64,000 nt of DNA from Paenibacillus tyrphae (GTDB lineage Bacteria > Bacillota > Bacilli > Paenibacillales > NBRC-103111): NCBI RefSeq assembly GCF_024158745.1, contig NZ_JAMZAW010000029.1, positions 32,310-96,309 of the forward strand. Direction: 5' to 3'. Under the pieces are notes generated by a model. That model saw only the letters and a list, made by a program, of their open reading frames with translations. It had not been told where the DNA came from and did not search any database. This document shows, in pieces, positions 17,357 to 24,587 of this stretch. The first letter of the stretch is position 1. The number at the start of each line of letters is the position of its first letter. The position numbers and the translations under genes are program-made.

Positions 17357-18157
17357 TTAGCTGTTAAGCTGCCGGTTCACCAACTCCAGGAGCTTGCCCC
17401 GCTCCTCCTCCGTGATGCTCTCCACAAGCCGGGCGGCCGCAAGCGGCAGCATCCACGCCTCCATTGACTCCATCGTGCTGCCGGTAAGCCGTATGTATTC
17501 TTTCAAGTACGTCCTGCACAACTGCCGGCGCAGCGCGGTAAACAGCAGCTTCATCGGCTTCGGCATTCCCGGCGGAAGCGACGCATAGTCCAAAACGAGC
17601 CGCGTTCGGGCCGCATCACCATCCGGATGGCCGCTCATGCCGGTCATCCAGTCGATAATGACCGGACCTTGAGCGGTCATCATCATATTTTCGGGATGCA
17701 GGTCCCCGTGACACAGCCTGACCTCTTCGGGCAGCCGACTCAACCGCTCGATCACCCGCGCCTTGGTCTCCTCGGACAGCAAGGACGTTTCGCGGATGCG
17801 GCGTTCGAGGATCTCCTTCTGCTTCGGAAGCCCCGGAGCCTCACGGCGGTGCATTTCCGCGTGCAGCGCAGCGAGCTGCCCCGCAGCTTGAGCGATGCGC
17901 CAAGGCTTCGCCGCGATCACCTGCGTCAAGGTCGGACCCGCCACCCGTTCATATACGATTCCCCGTTTGCCCTCGGCCTCCTCGATTCCGTAAACCGCGG
18001 GCACCGGCAGTCCGAGCCCGGCCACCTGGCGGCTGATCTGCCATTCATATTCCATCAAGTCTCCGGTATGGGGCCGGAACACTTTGATGATTTTATCGCT
18101 GCCCCATTCAAATACTTCCGCCGTATATCCTTGTCCGATGCGCTTCCCCAGCTTCAT
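17357..18157 (-). CDS. Aminoglycoside-phosphotransferase-like kinase
   Basis: A 266-residue APH/choline-kinase fold protein. It has a glycine-rich loop (IGQGYTAEVFEWG), an ATP-binding Lys (KIIKVFR), the Brenner motif CHGDLHPENMM (about residue 150, catalytic Asp and Asn) and the metal motif VIIDW. All catalytic residues are present. The substrate is not evident; many such chromosomal proteins in bacilli act on small metabolites rather than antibiotics. ATG at 18157 has GAAGGGGAAG upstream. It stands alone, convergent with the D-amino-acid operon. Confidence 0.85.
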   Translation of the reverse strand: MKLGKRIGQGYTAEVFEWGSDKIIKVFRPHTGDLMEYEWQISRQVAGLGLPVPAVYGIEEAEGKRGIVYERVAGPTLTQVIAAKPWRIAQAAGQLAALHAEMHRREAPGLPKQKEILERRIRETSLLSEETKARVIERLSRLPEEVRLCHGDLHPENMMMTAQGPVIIDWMTGMSGHPDGDAARTRLVLDYASLPPGMPKPMKLLFTALRRQLCRTYLKEYIRLTGSTMESMEAWMLPLAAARLVESITEEERGKLLELVNRQLNS

Positions 18158-18298
18158 GACGACGACTTCCCCTTCTCTTGGCCCGGTTGTGCCGGGGCAA
18201 TGTAACTAAACTTGAAATTCGCTCCCGGAACCGATATAACTGACTATAGACGTTTTTATCCGGAAGCTGCTTCAGCTTTACCCGAGGGAGACCCTGCT

Positions 18299-19162
18299 AT
18301 GATCAAAAAAGTTTTGGCTGCTCTGCTGCTTGCCGCGATCTTGATCGGCGCGCTTGACGCCTGGTCGTATAAAGACGCGCTGCGCTACCGCGATCAAGTG
18401 GCCGTCCTGATGTACCATCATGTCCACGATACGGATCAAAGCTCGAGCACCGTCTCCACCGCTTTGTTTCGCGATCAGCTCAATTATTTGAAATCGAAAG
18501 GCTATCATTTCATTTCGCTCGACGAATTCAAGCAATTTTACGATGGCGGTTCCGTGCCTGACAAAGCGGTGCTCGTTACCTTTGACGACGGCTACAAAAG
18601 CTTCTACGATTACGCGTATCCGATCTTGAAAGAGCTTGACGTGCCGGCCGTCAATTTCGTCGTAACTAAAGATTTGGACGACCCGCTGGCCCCGTCGATT
18701 CCGGCGCTGTCCCGCGACCAGATCCGGCAAATGCTGAGCGAGCGGCCCGGACGCTACGATTTTCAATGCCACTCGAACAATTTGCATTTCAAGCAAGGCA
18801 AGACCGCGGCGCTTACCGGACAGCTTACTCGGGACGACGGAGCGCTGGAAACGTCCGAGCAGGCCGTCGCCCGGGTGGCGGCGGACACCAAAGCCTGCGC
18901 GCAGCGGCTAAACGAGCTGTACGGCAGCGATCATGCGGCAGACAGCTACGCTTACCCGTTCGGCATCCATTCCAAGACGGCGCAAGATCTTCTTACGCAA
19001 GCGGGCTTTCGTTACGCTTTTACCATTGTGAACGAGATGGCTACCCGCGCCAATCCGAAGCTGGAAATTCCGCGAGTCAACGCAGGCAATCCGGCCATCC
19101 GGCCCGAGCTGTTGGACAAGCAGATCATGCTGCGCGTCCAAAGCGTCAAGCCTTTTCCCTAA
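18299..19162 (+). CDS. Polysaccharide deacetylase (PgaB/IcaB-like)
   Basis: A 287-residue secreted or membrane-anchored carbohydrate esterase 4 protein. An N-terminal hydrophobic helix (about residues 6-22) precedes AVLMYHHV, the usual start of IcaB/PgaB-type deacetylases. Catalytic motifs are TFDDGYKSFYD (Asp-Asp, about residue 100) and QCHSNNLH (His-x3-x-His metal site, about 160). A later SYAYPFG matches motif 4. I chose ATG at 18299 because GAGGGAG precedes it and the signal helix follows at once. Likely substrates are poly-N-acetylglucosamine or peptidoglycan. It stands alone, ending at a shared terminator. Confidence 0.88.
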   Translation: MIKKVLAALLLAAILIGALDAWSYKDALRYRDQVAVLMYHHVHDTDQSSSTVSTALFRDQLNYLKSKGYHFISLDEFKQFYDGGSVPDKAVLVTFDDGYKSFYDYAYPILKELDVPAVNFVVTKDLDDPLAPSIPALSRDQIRQMLSERPGRYDFQCHSNNLHFKQGKTAALTGQLTRDDGALETSEQAVARVAADTKACAQRLNELYGSDHAADSYAYPFGIHSKTAQDLLTQAGFRYAFTIVNEMATRANPKLEIPRVNAGNPAIRPELLDKQIMLRVQSVKPFP

Positions 19163-19181
19163 AAGCTCGCTAGTACGCGAT

Positions 19182-19230
19182 ACGGGACTCCTTGAAGACC
19201 TGTCAGGTCCGAACGGAGTCCCGTTTTCGT
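19182..19230. terminator. Bidirectional terminator
   Basis: ACGGGACTCC / GGAGTCCCGT inverted repeat followed by TTTCGTGTT, between the convergent deacetylase and LLM oxidoreductase genes. Confidence 0.75.
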
Positions 19231-19231
19231 G

Positions 19232-20242
19232 TTATCGGCCGAGTCCGAACAAATCTGCGAGCAGCTCATACGAGCGCAGCCGGGCTTGGAAGTCGTACGT
19301 ATAGGTCAGCACGATCAGCTCTTCCACCCCATAGCCCTTGCTGAACTCAAGCATCTGCGTCCTCACCTTCTCCGGTCCTCCGACGATCATCCGCTTCCGG
19401 TTCGCCTGGATACGCATGCGATCCCAGTCGGTGTACGGGTAACATGCCGCTTCCTCCGGTGTCGGGAAGGGCCGTCGGAACTGCCCCTGCTCCAGAAACA
19501 AGAGGCGCAAATCGGTCGAGGCCGCCAGCCGTTCCGCTTCTTCGTCCGTGTCGGCGCAGATGACGATCACGCATACGTTCGCCTGTGGAGACGCGCCGAG
19601 CGGGCCGGGCCTGTAATTGGCAAAATACCGCCGAACCGCTTCATGTCCGCCGTCCCCGTTAATGAAATGCGCGAACGAGAACGCTCCACCCAGCTCCGAG
19701 GCCCGATCCGCGCTGAAGCCGCTGGAGCCGAGCAGCCAAAGCTCCGGCGCCGTATCGACGAGCGGCGTAGCCCGCACGCCTTCGAAGCGGTGTCCCGGCT
19801 CCATCCAGTCGGATAGAAAGCCTCCGAGATCGCGGAGCATTACCGCGAAATGCTCTTCCCGCTCCTTCGGCCGGCCGTACCGCAGCGCCTCCGAAGCAAT
19901 CGGCATGCCGCCGGGCGCCCTTCCGATGCCAAGATCGATCCGTCCCGGATACAGGGCTTCCAGCACCCGGAAATTTTCCGCGACTTTATACGGGCTGTAG
20001 TGAGGCAGCAGCACGCCGGCAGAACCGACCCGAATCCACGACGTTTGCGCGGCAATGGCTGCGATCAGAATCTCCGGAGAAGAACCGGCAAGACCCGGCG
20101 TGTCATGATGCTCCGACACCCAGTATCGCGTATAACCGAGCCGTTCAACCGTTCTGGCCAGCTCTAACGTGCGCGCCATCGCGTCTGCCGCCGTTTCTCC
20201 CGGAATGATCGGCGATTGATCCAATACGCCCAGCTTTAACAT
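19232..20242 (-). CDS. LLM-class flavin-dependent oxidoreductase (MsnO8/YwcH type)
   Basis: A 336-residue bacterial-luciferase-like TIM-barrel monooxygenase. Family signatures are LDQSPII near the start, YWVSEHHDTPGLAGSSPE (about residue 40-57), GSAGVLLPHYSPYKVAE and RIDLGIGRAPGG (about 105-116). This subgroup is annotated as FMN-linked alkanal monooxygenase-like, but substrates are mostly unknown. GGAGG precedes ATG at 20242. It is a single gene, divergent from the Fur-controlled ATPase across a 335-bp gap. Confidence 0.9.
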   Translation of the reverse strand: MLKLGVLDQSPIIPGETAADAMARTLELARTVERLGYTRYWVSEHHDTPGLAGSSPEILIAAIAAQTSWIRVGSAGVLLPHYSPYKVAENFRVLEALYPGRIDLGIGRAPGGMPIASEALRYGRPKEREEHFAVMLRDLGGFLSDWMEPGHRFEGVRATPLVDTAPELWLLGSSGFSADRASELGGAFSFAHFINGDGGHEAVRRYFANYRPGPLGASPQANVCVIVICADTDEEAERLAASTDLRLLFLEQGQFRRPFPTPEEAACYPYTDWDRMRIQANRKRMIVGGPEKVRTQMLEFSKGYGVEELIVLTYTYDFQARLRSYELLADLFGLGR

Positions 20243-20431
20243 TCGAATCCTCCATTCCCCTCCTCTTATGACGTTCGGACGCGTTCATGAAGCCGGAGGA
20301 TGCCACTTATTTTCTCCATTCATTATACGCCTAGAAGTCCGGTTGCGCACTTTTACCGTTCCGCTTCGCCATCTTTCGATCCGGGATTCACAACTTGTTG
20401 GAAAACGGACAAGGAAAATTCCCAAAAAGGG

Positions 20432-20486
20432 TTGAAATTCCAACGTATTCTGTTATACAATTCAATTGATAAAGATTCTCATTATC
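20432..20486 (+). promoter_or_regulatory. Promoter with overlapping Fur boxes
   Basis: TTGAAA, an 18-base spacer and TACAAT (20432..20461), immediately followed by TGATAAAGATTCTCA (20467..20481, 7-1-7 Fur pattern, 12 of 14 matches) overlapping a second half-site ATTATCA. A Fur dimer here would block transcription at the start point when iron is plentiful. The rest of 20243..20577 shows only an imperfect GTTGGAA/TTCCAAC inverted repeat. Confidence 0.7.
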
Positions 20487-20577
20487 ATCGTTCTTGTCAT
20501 TGTTGTGCTCTCGCCGGCACTTGTTGAATAGGATCTCCTGCCTCGGAGTTCAGCTAAATTTTAAGGGAGTGATTGGG

Positions 20578-21444
20578 TTGGAACGGTTATATACGGAACG
20601 GTTGGATATTGCCTACGGGGAACGGTCTATTGTACAAAATTTGAATATCAGTATCCCTTCGGGACAAATTACGGCGCTGGTCGGCGCGAACGGATCAGGT
20701 AAATCAACGATCCTGAAAGCGATGGCCCGCATGATGAAGCCGAAACAAGGCAGCGTCTTCCTGGACGGCAAGTCGATCCATCAGCAATCGACCAAGGAAG
20801 TGGCCAAGCAGCTCGCCATTTTGCCGCAAAACCCGACGGCCCCGGACGGATTGACCGTCTCCGAACTCGTCACCTACGGCCGCTTCCCCCATCAGAAAGG
20901 ATTCGGCTCCCTGACCAAGGAAGATCGAGAGATTGTACGCTGGTCGATTGCCATGACCGGAATGGAGGAATTTCACGACCGTCCTGTCGACCAATTGTCC
21001 GGCGGGCAGCGTCAGCGCGCATGGATTGCCATGGCGCTCGCGCAAGGAACCGACATTCTGTTCCTTGACGAGCCTACTACGTTCCTCGATATGGCTCACC
21101 AGCTTGAAGTGCTCAAGCTGCTGGAAAAGCTGAACCTCGAAGAGCGTCGCACCATCGTGATGGTCGTTCACGATTTGAACCATGCGACCCGCTATGCGCA
21201 CCATATGGTGGCGATTAAACGCGGAACGGTAGCGGCGGTAGGCAGCCCGGTGGAAGTCATGACTCCAGAGATGCTGCAGAACGTCTTCGGCATCGAAGCG
21301 GACATTGTGCCCGACCCCCGCACCGGTGTTCCGTTGTGCATTCCGTACGAGCTCGCGGGCCACAGCCGGCCGGTTCAGGTGGCTGCTGTCTCCCCTGTCG
21401 CCAGGCGCTCCGAAGCGCGGGAGCTTGTTGCGGCTGTCAAGTAG
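20578..21444 (+). CDS. Siderophore ABC transporter ATP-binding protein (FecE/YusV type)
   Basis: A 288-residue ATPase of the iron-chelate importer family. Walker A is GANGSGKST (about residue 37), the Q-loop region PQNP, signature LSGGQRQRAW (about 140) and Walker B DILFLDEPTTFLD. I chose TTG at 20578 because AAGGGAG lies just upstream; the frame extends to 20494 without a ribosome site. It lies behind a Fur-box promoter and no permease or binding protein is adjacent. This resembles B. subtilis YusV, an ATPase shared by several siderophore permeases. A C-terminal extension of about 30 residues beyond the ATPase core is variable. Confidence 0.9.
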   Translation: MERLYTERLDIAYGERSIVQNLNISIPSGQITALVGANGSGKSTILKAMARMMKPKQGSVFLDGKSIHQQSTKEVAKQLAILPQNPTAPDGLTVSELVTYGRFPHQKGFGSLTKEDREIVRWSIAMTGMEEFHDRPVDQLSGGQRQRAWIAMALAQGTDILFLDEPTTFLDMAHQLEVLKLLEKLNLEERRTIVMVVHDLNHATRYAHHMVAIKRGTVAAVGSPVEVMTPEMLQNVFGIEADIVPDPRTGVPLCIPYELAGHSRPVQVAAVSPVARRSEARELVAAVK

Positions 21445-21480
21445 AACGGGAACCGATGTTTGCTGCGTATAAGGTTTTTC

Positions 21481-21513
21481 AGGACTCCTCCGTTTTTGAG
21501 GGGTCCTTTTTTG
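21481..21513 (+). terminator. Rho-independent terminator
   Basis: AGGACTCCTC / GAGGGGTCCT stem with a T-rich loop, followed by TTTTTTG, 36 bases after the ATPase stop. Confidence 0.8.
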
Positions 21514-21622
21514 TTGCGGCAAATGGTTTGCGGGAAGAAACTTTTTCCGTAGATTTTTCGTTTAATTTAATATCACAAGCGTTCGGAACAATGGTATTCC
21601 TGAGCGAAGGAGGGAACGCGAA

Positions 21623-22273
21623 ATGAGCAGGCGCCAACGGCTTGCTGTCGCTTTATTGCTCATCACGAGCACCATTATTTTGAATTGGTCCTATCCGGAT
21701 GCCAAAGCGCTCGGAGAGCGGCTTTTTCAATGGGTCGGGCTGCCCGTATGGTCGCGAGGCGCCAGCGGCTTGAACTACGTCGGCATCACCTCGATGCTGC
21801 TGCTGTTCGCCGGCCTGTTCACGCTTAGAACCGCGCTGCAGCGCCACGCAAGAAAGATTACCCTGCTCGCTTTAATTTTGTCCTTCTGGCTGCCCTCCCA
21901 ACTGGTTGTAGCTTATCAAAGTGTATGGGCCAAAGGCATCTATGCCTTGGAATACGTCAAGGACGAAAGCAACTGCAACTACAAAAAAGAAGACGACCAG
22001 GTCACCGGTACTTGTTCGCTGACCTTCGTTAACCATAGCGGTCAAGACATCTTGTTCACCGCTTCTATCCGCAATCAGCGGTATCTCGTCGGCTCGTTCT
22101 TGGAATCGCTTGACATCCTTGGGGATCACACCTTGACCATGCCACCCAGGCAGAAAAAAACGATCAACGTAGCTTTCACCAAAATAGTTGCCGATGCCCG
22201 CACTCCTGCCAGTGGTACGTTCTCCGGAATGGATTTAGCGGTGAAAAGCGACGAAGAGGAAAGAGATTTATAA
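21623..22273 (+). CDS. Membrane protein of unknown function (216 aa)
   Basis: I do not recognise a family. There are three predicted helices in the first half (about residues 5-22, 51-70 and 79-98). After them comes an extracytoplasmic domain with two cysteines close together (SNCNYKKEDDQVTGTC, about residues 118-133) that could form a disulfide. The last 80 residues look like a small beta-sandwich (TFVNHSGQDILFTA...KTINVAFTK) of the kind found in bacterial Ig-like folds. AAGGAGG precedes ATG at 21623. It is monocistronic with its own terminator. Confidence 0.65.
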   Translation: MSRRQRLAVALLLITSTIILNWSYPDAKALGERLFQWVGLPVWSRGASGLNYVGITSMLLLFAGLFTLRTALQRHARKITLLALILSFWLPSQLVVAYQSVWAKGIYALEYVKDESNCNYKKEDDQVTGTCSLTFVNHSGQDILFTASIRNQRYLVGSFLESLDILGDHTLTMPPRQKKTINVAFTKIVADARTPASGTFSGMDLAVKSDEEERDL

Positions 22274-22301
22274 ATAAACGTTTCGGCGCCTTCGATGCCA
22301 A

Positions 22302-22345
22302 AAAGCCGCATCGCCCCTACTGCCAGAGGATGCGGCTTTGTTATT
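22302..22345. terminator. Bidirectional terminator
   Basis: AAAGCCGCATC / GATGCGGCTTT stem, with T-runs readable on both strands (TTTGTTATT on plus, TTTTTGG on minus), between the membrane protein and queF. Confidence 0.75.
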
Positions 22346-22417
22346 GCTTTTAGATGATGCCGGGTTTTAAGGCAGTCCTGTAATCCGGCCTACGGTTTGT
22401 GCGACCGCCGTTACGGC

Positions 22418-22912
22418 TTAGCGATTGTCGACCTTCTCCGGGTACAGATCATGATTCAGCAGCCGGTGCTCGGCCATCTGTTCGTATTTCGTCCCCGGAC
22501 GTCCGTAGTTGCAGTAAGGATCGATGGAAATGCCTCCGCGCGGGGTAAATTTTCCCCACACTTCAATGTACTTGGGGTCCATTAACTTTATCAAATCGTT
22601 CATGATGATGTTCATGCAGTCCTCGTGGAAATCGCCATGATTGCGGAAGCTGAACAAATACAGCTTAAGCGACTTGCTCTCGACCATTTTGAGGTCCGGG
22701 ATGTAGCTGATATAAATTGTGGCGAAGTCCGGCTGGCCGGTAATCGGGCACAGGCTGGTAAATTCCGGGCAATTGAATTTGACAAAATAATCGCGGTACG
22801 GATGCTTGTTATCAAACGATTCGAGCATCTCCGGCGCATAATTCGTCGGATACTTCGTTTGCTGGTTACCGAGCAGCGTCAAGTCGAGCTCGCCTTCTTT
22901 TCTTCCTGCCAT
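22418..22912 (-). CDS. queF: NADPH-dependent 7-cyano-7-deazaguanine reductase QueF
   Basis: A 164-residue, single-module QueF that reduces preQ0 to preQ1 in queuosine biosynthesis. The catalytic Cys lies in FTSLCPITGQPDFATI (about residue 55), with the conserved Asp seven residues on. ESKSLKLYLFSFRNHGDFHE is the substrate and NADPH signature. Length and motifs are those of the short Bacillus-type enzyme. AAAGGAG precedes ATG at 22912. The other queuosine genes are not adjacent, and no preQ1 aptamer is apparent in its leader. Confidence 0.97.
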   Translation of the reverse strand: MAGRKEGELDLTLLGNQQTKYPTNYAPEMLESFDNKHPYRDYFVKFNCPEFTSLCPITGQPDFATIYISYIPDLKMVESKSLKLYLFSFRNHGDFHEDCMNIIMNDLIKLMDPKYIEVWGKFTPRGGISIDPYCNYGRPGTKYEQMAEHRLLNHDLYPEKVDNR

Positions 22913-22946
22913 GGTGTGCTTGGCTCCTTTCTCTTCTTAAACCTTT

Positions 22947-22975
22947 ATTATAGCCGATCTATGAGCTAAAGGTAA
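22947..22975 (-). promoter_or_regulatory. queF promoter
   Basis: On the minus strand TTACCT, a 17-base spacer and TATAAT, with the predicted transcript beginning about 30 bases before the ATG. It lies just downstream of the decayed reading frame at 22984..23180. Confidence 0.55.
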
Positions 22976-22983
22976 GATTTTGC

Positions 22984-23180
22984 AAGAAAAAGGAAGCACC
23001 CCAAAACTCCTCCGCCAAAGGCCGGACGGTAGCCGTAACCGTGCCGTCGTTCATTTGAGCCCGCGCTTTCGTTCCCAGCAGCGATTAATCACCCTTCACT
23101 TGGATGGTACCTTCGGCCAGTGCGGCAGGCTGAACGCACAGCAACGCTAGCACCGTTACTACTAGCCCTATTTTCTTCAT
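22984..23180 (-). pseudogene. Remnant of a copper-amine-oxidase-N-domain (stalk) protein
   Basis: From ATG at 23180 the minus strand encodes a clear signal peptide (MKKIGLVVTVLALL...ALA) and then GTIQVKGD followed by a TAA stop. The same frame continues past the stop with MNDGTVTATVRPLAEEF. That is the hallmark of the copper amine oxidase N-terminal/stalk domain (vPlRplaEalGa). The frame then dissolves into the queF promoter. I infer a secreted stalk-domain gene inactivated by a nonsense change and a 3' deletion. There is no good ribosome site. An intact stalk-domain lipoprotein lies at 35896..37470. Confidence 0.6.
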
Positions 23181-23214
23181 GCTAAACACTTTACGACAAA
23201 AATTGCAAAACCTC

Positions 23215-23243
23215 TTGAAGGTTTCGGAATAAGATGGTAATAT
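23215..23243 (+). promoter_or_regulatory. Sigma-A-type promoter before a leader terminator
   Basis: TTGAAG, a 17-base spacer and TAATAT. The expected transcript meets a terminator at 23266..23305. A second candidate with an extended -10 (TGGTACAAT, ending 23354) lies after it and closer to the SLH gene at 23418. Confidence 0.5.
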
Positions 23244-23265
23244 AACAACGAATGATGAGCGGAAG

Positions 23266-23305
23266 AACCGCCTTATCCATGCTTTAGTGGGTAGGGCGGT
23301 TTTTG
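23266..23305 (+). terminator. Terminator or attenuator upstream of the SLH lipoprotein gene
   Basis: AACCGCCTTATCC pairs with GGGTAGGGCGGTT through two G-U pairs and is followed by TTTG. No plus-strand gene precedes it within 900 bases, so it ends either a short RNA or an attenuated leader. Confidence 0.65.
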
Positions 23306-23417
23306 TGTTTTGGTGCAAGAAAAATCTGTAAATTAAGCGCGGTCATGGTACAATAGACCTAGTCCTTTTGGATCTGGAAATACATAACTTTGAATTCACT
23401 TGAAAGGAAGATTTTTG

Positions 23418-24566
23418 ATGAAGCGAGTTGTCCCTTTAGTCGTATCCATGATGTTAATGAGCGCCTGCAGCCCCAATGCCAATACGCTGGTTGCCGCAGA
23501 GCAGCCGAAAACCGCTGCGGAGTCAAAAGCAGGTGTGTCTTTAAGCGATATTTCCGGGCATTGGGCGGAATCCGATATTAAGGCTATTGTAGCAGCCGGT
23601 TACGTCGACGGTTACCCGGACGGTTCGTTCAAGCCGGACCACACCGTTACGCGGGCGGAATTTATCACCATGACGGCAAAAGCAGCCGGCTTGAAGCCGG
23701 TACCGGGTGGCGATAACAAGGAGTGGTATGCTCCTTACGTCGATGCGCTTGTGCAAGCTGGAATCCACCAATACAAGGACTTTTCTTCCGGTGACTGGAA
23801 TACGCCTATTACCCGGATGGAAATGGCCCGGCTCGCCATCCGTGCATCGGATAAATCGCTGCAGTCGCCTGAGGATAGCACCGATGCGAAGAAGTTTATG
23901 TTTTTGGCGACGCAGAAGGGATTGATTACGGGCATGGCCGACGGCCAGCTCGGTAAAGAAGAATCGGCCACAAGGGCGCAGTCCGTGAAGATCATTCAGC
24001 GGATTTTAGATGTGAGCCAAGGCAAGAAGCTTGAAGTGGACAAGCGTGCAGCGAGTTATGCGGAAGTGGAATTGACGGGGAGTAACGTGCAGACGATGTG
24101 GGGTAGTCATGTGGTTGAGCTTCCGTATAAGATGCCGTTCCGGAATACGAAAGCGACCATAAAGGTGCATCAAATCTTGATCATGGATTTAAACGAAAAA
24201 GATGGCGCCTTTCGCTCAATGTTTGACGGTAAACTAGAGAAAGTTAACGGTAAGCCGATCGATGATGAATACTTGATTGCATTGAAAGTGGACATTACAA
24301 ATGAAACAGGATCTCCTCTTAATTACGGATTATTTGGACAGATGGCTCCAAATTTAGGTACAGAAGTGGTTGTCATGGACATCGATAAAGTTGACAGAAG
24401 ATTCCTGCTTCCTCGAATCAGTACGAAGACTAATCATTCAGAAGGATGGTATCTTTTCGCAATTCCTAAAGAAGAAGTACATTCACAAAAAGAACGAATC
24501 GGGTATACGAATATTAGACTAAATGAAAATAACGGAACTGGATTTAATCTTGGAAGAAAAGAATAG
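23418..24566 (+). CDS. SLH-domain lipoprotein
   Basis: A 382-residue surface protein. The signal peptide ends in a lipobox (LMSAC, Cys about 17). Three S-layer-homology domains (about residues 43-91, 100-143 and 155-198) follow, with the usual GYVDGYPDGSFKPD and TRAEF motifs. These bind pyruvylated secondary wall polymer. The last 180 residues form a domain I do not recognise. GAAAGGA precedes ATG at 23418. The gene is followed after 21 bases by the 2417-residue surface protein, so the two are probably co-transcribed and may form one surface structure. The 3' part is noticeably AT-richer than its neighbourhood. Having both a lipid anchor and SLH domains is unusual. Confidence 0.82.
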   Translation: MKRVVPLVVSMMLMSACSPNANTLVAAEQPKTAAESKAGVSLSDISGHWAESDIKAIVAAGYVDGYPDGSFKPDHTVTRAEFITMTAKAAGLKPVPGGDNKEWYAPYVDALVQAGIHQYKDFSSGDWNTPITRMEMARLAIRASDKSLQSPEDSTDAKKFMFLATQKGLITGMADGQLGKEESATRAQSVKIIQRILDVSQGKKLEVDKRAASYAEVELTGSNVQTMWGSHVVELPYKMPFRNTKATIKVHQILIMDLNEKDGAFRSMFDGKLEKVNGKPIDDEYLIALKVDITNETGSPLNYGLFGQMAPNLGTEVVVMDIDKVDRRFLLPRISTKTNHSEGWYLFAIPKEEVHSQKERIGYTNIRLNENNGTGFNLGRKE

Positions 24567-24587
24567 TAGTAGGGGAGAGGGGCTGCT

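Noticed and set aside
22913..22980. preQ1 riboswitch in front of queF
   Set aside because: The leader is only about 30 bases from the predicted promoter and lacks the compact stem and A-rich tail of preQ1 aptamers.
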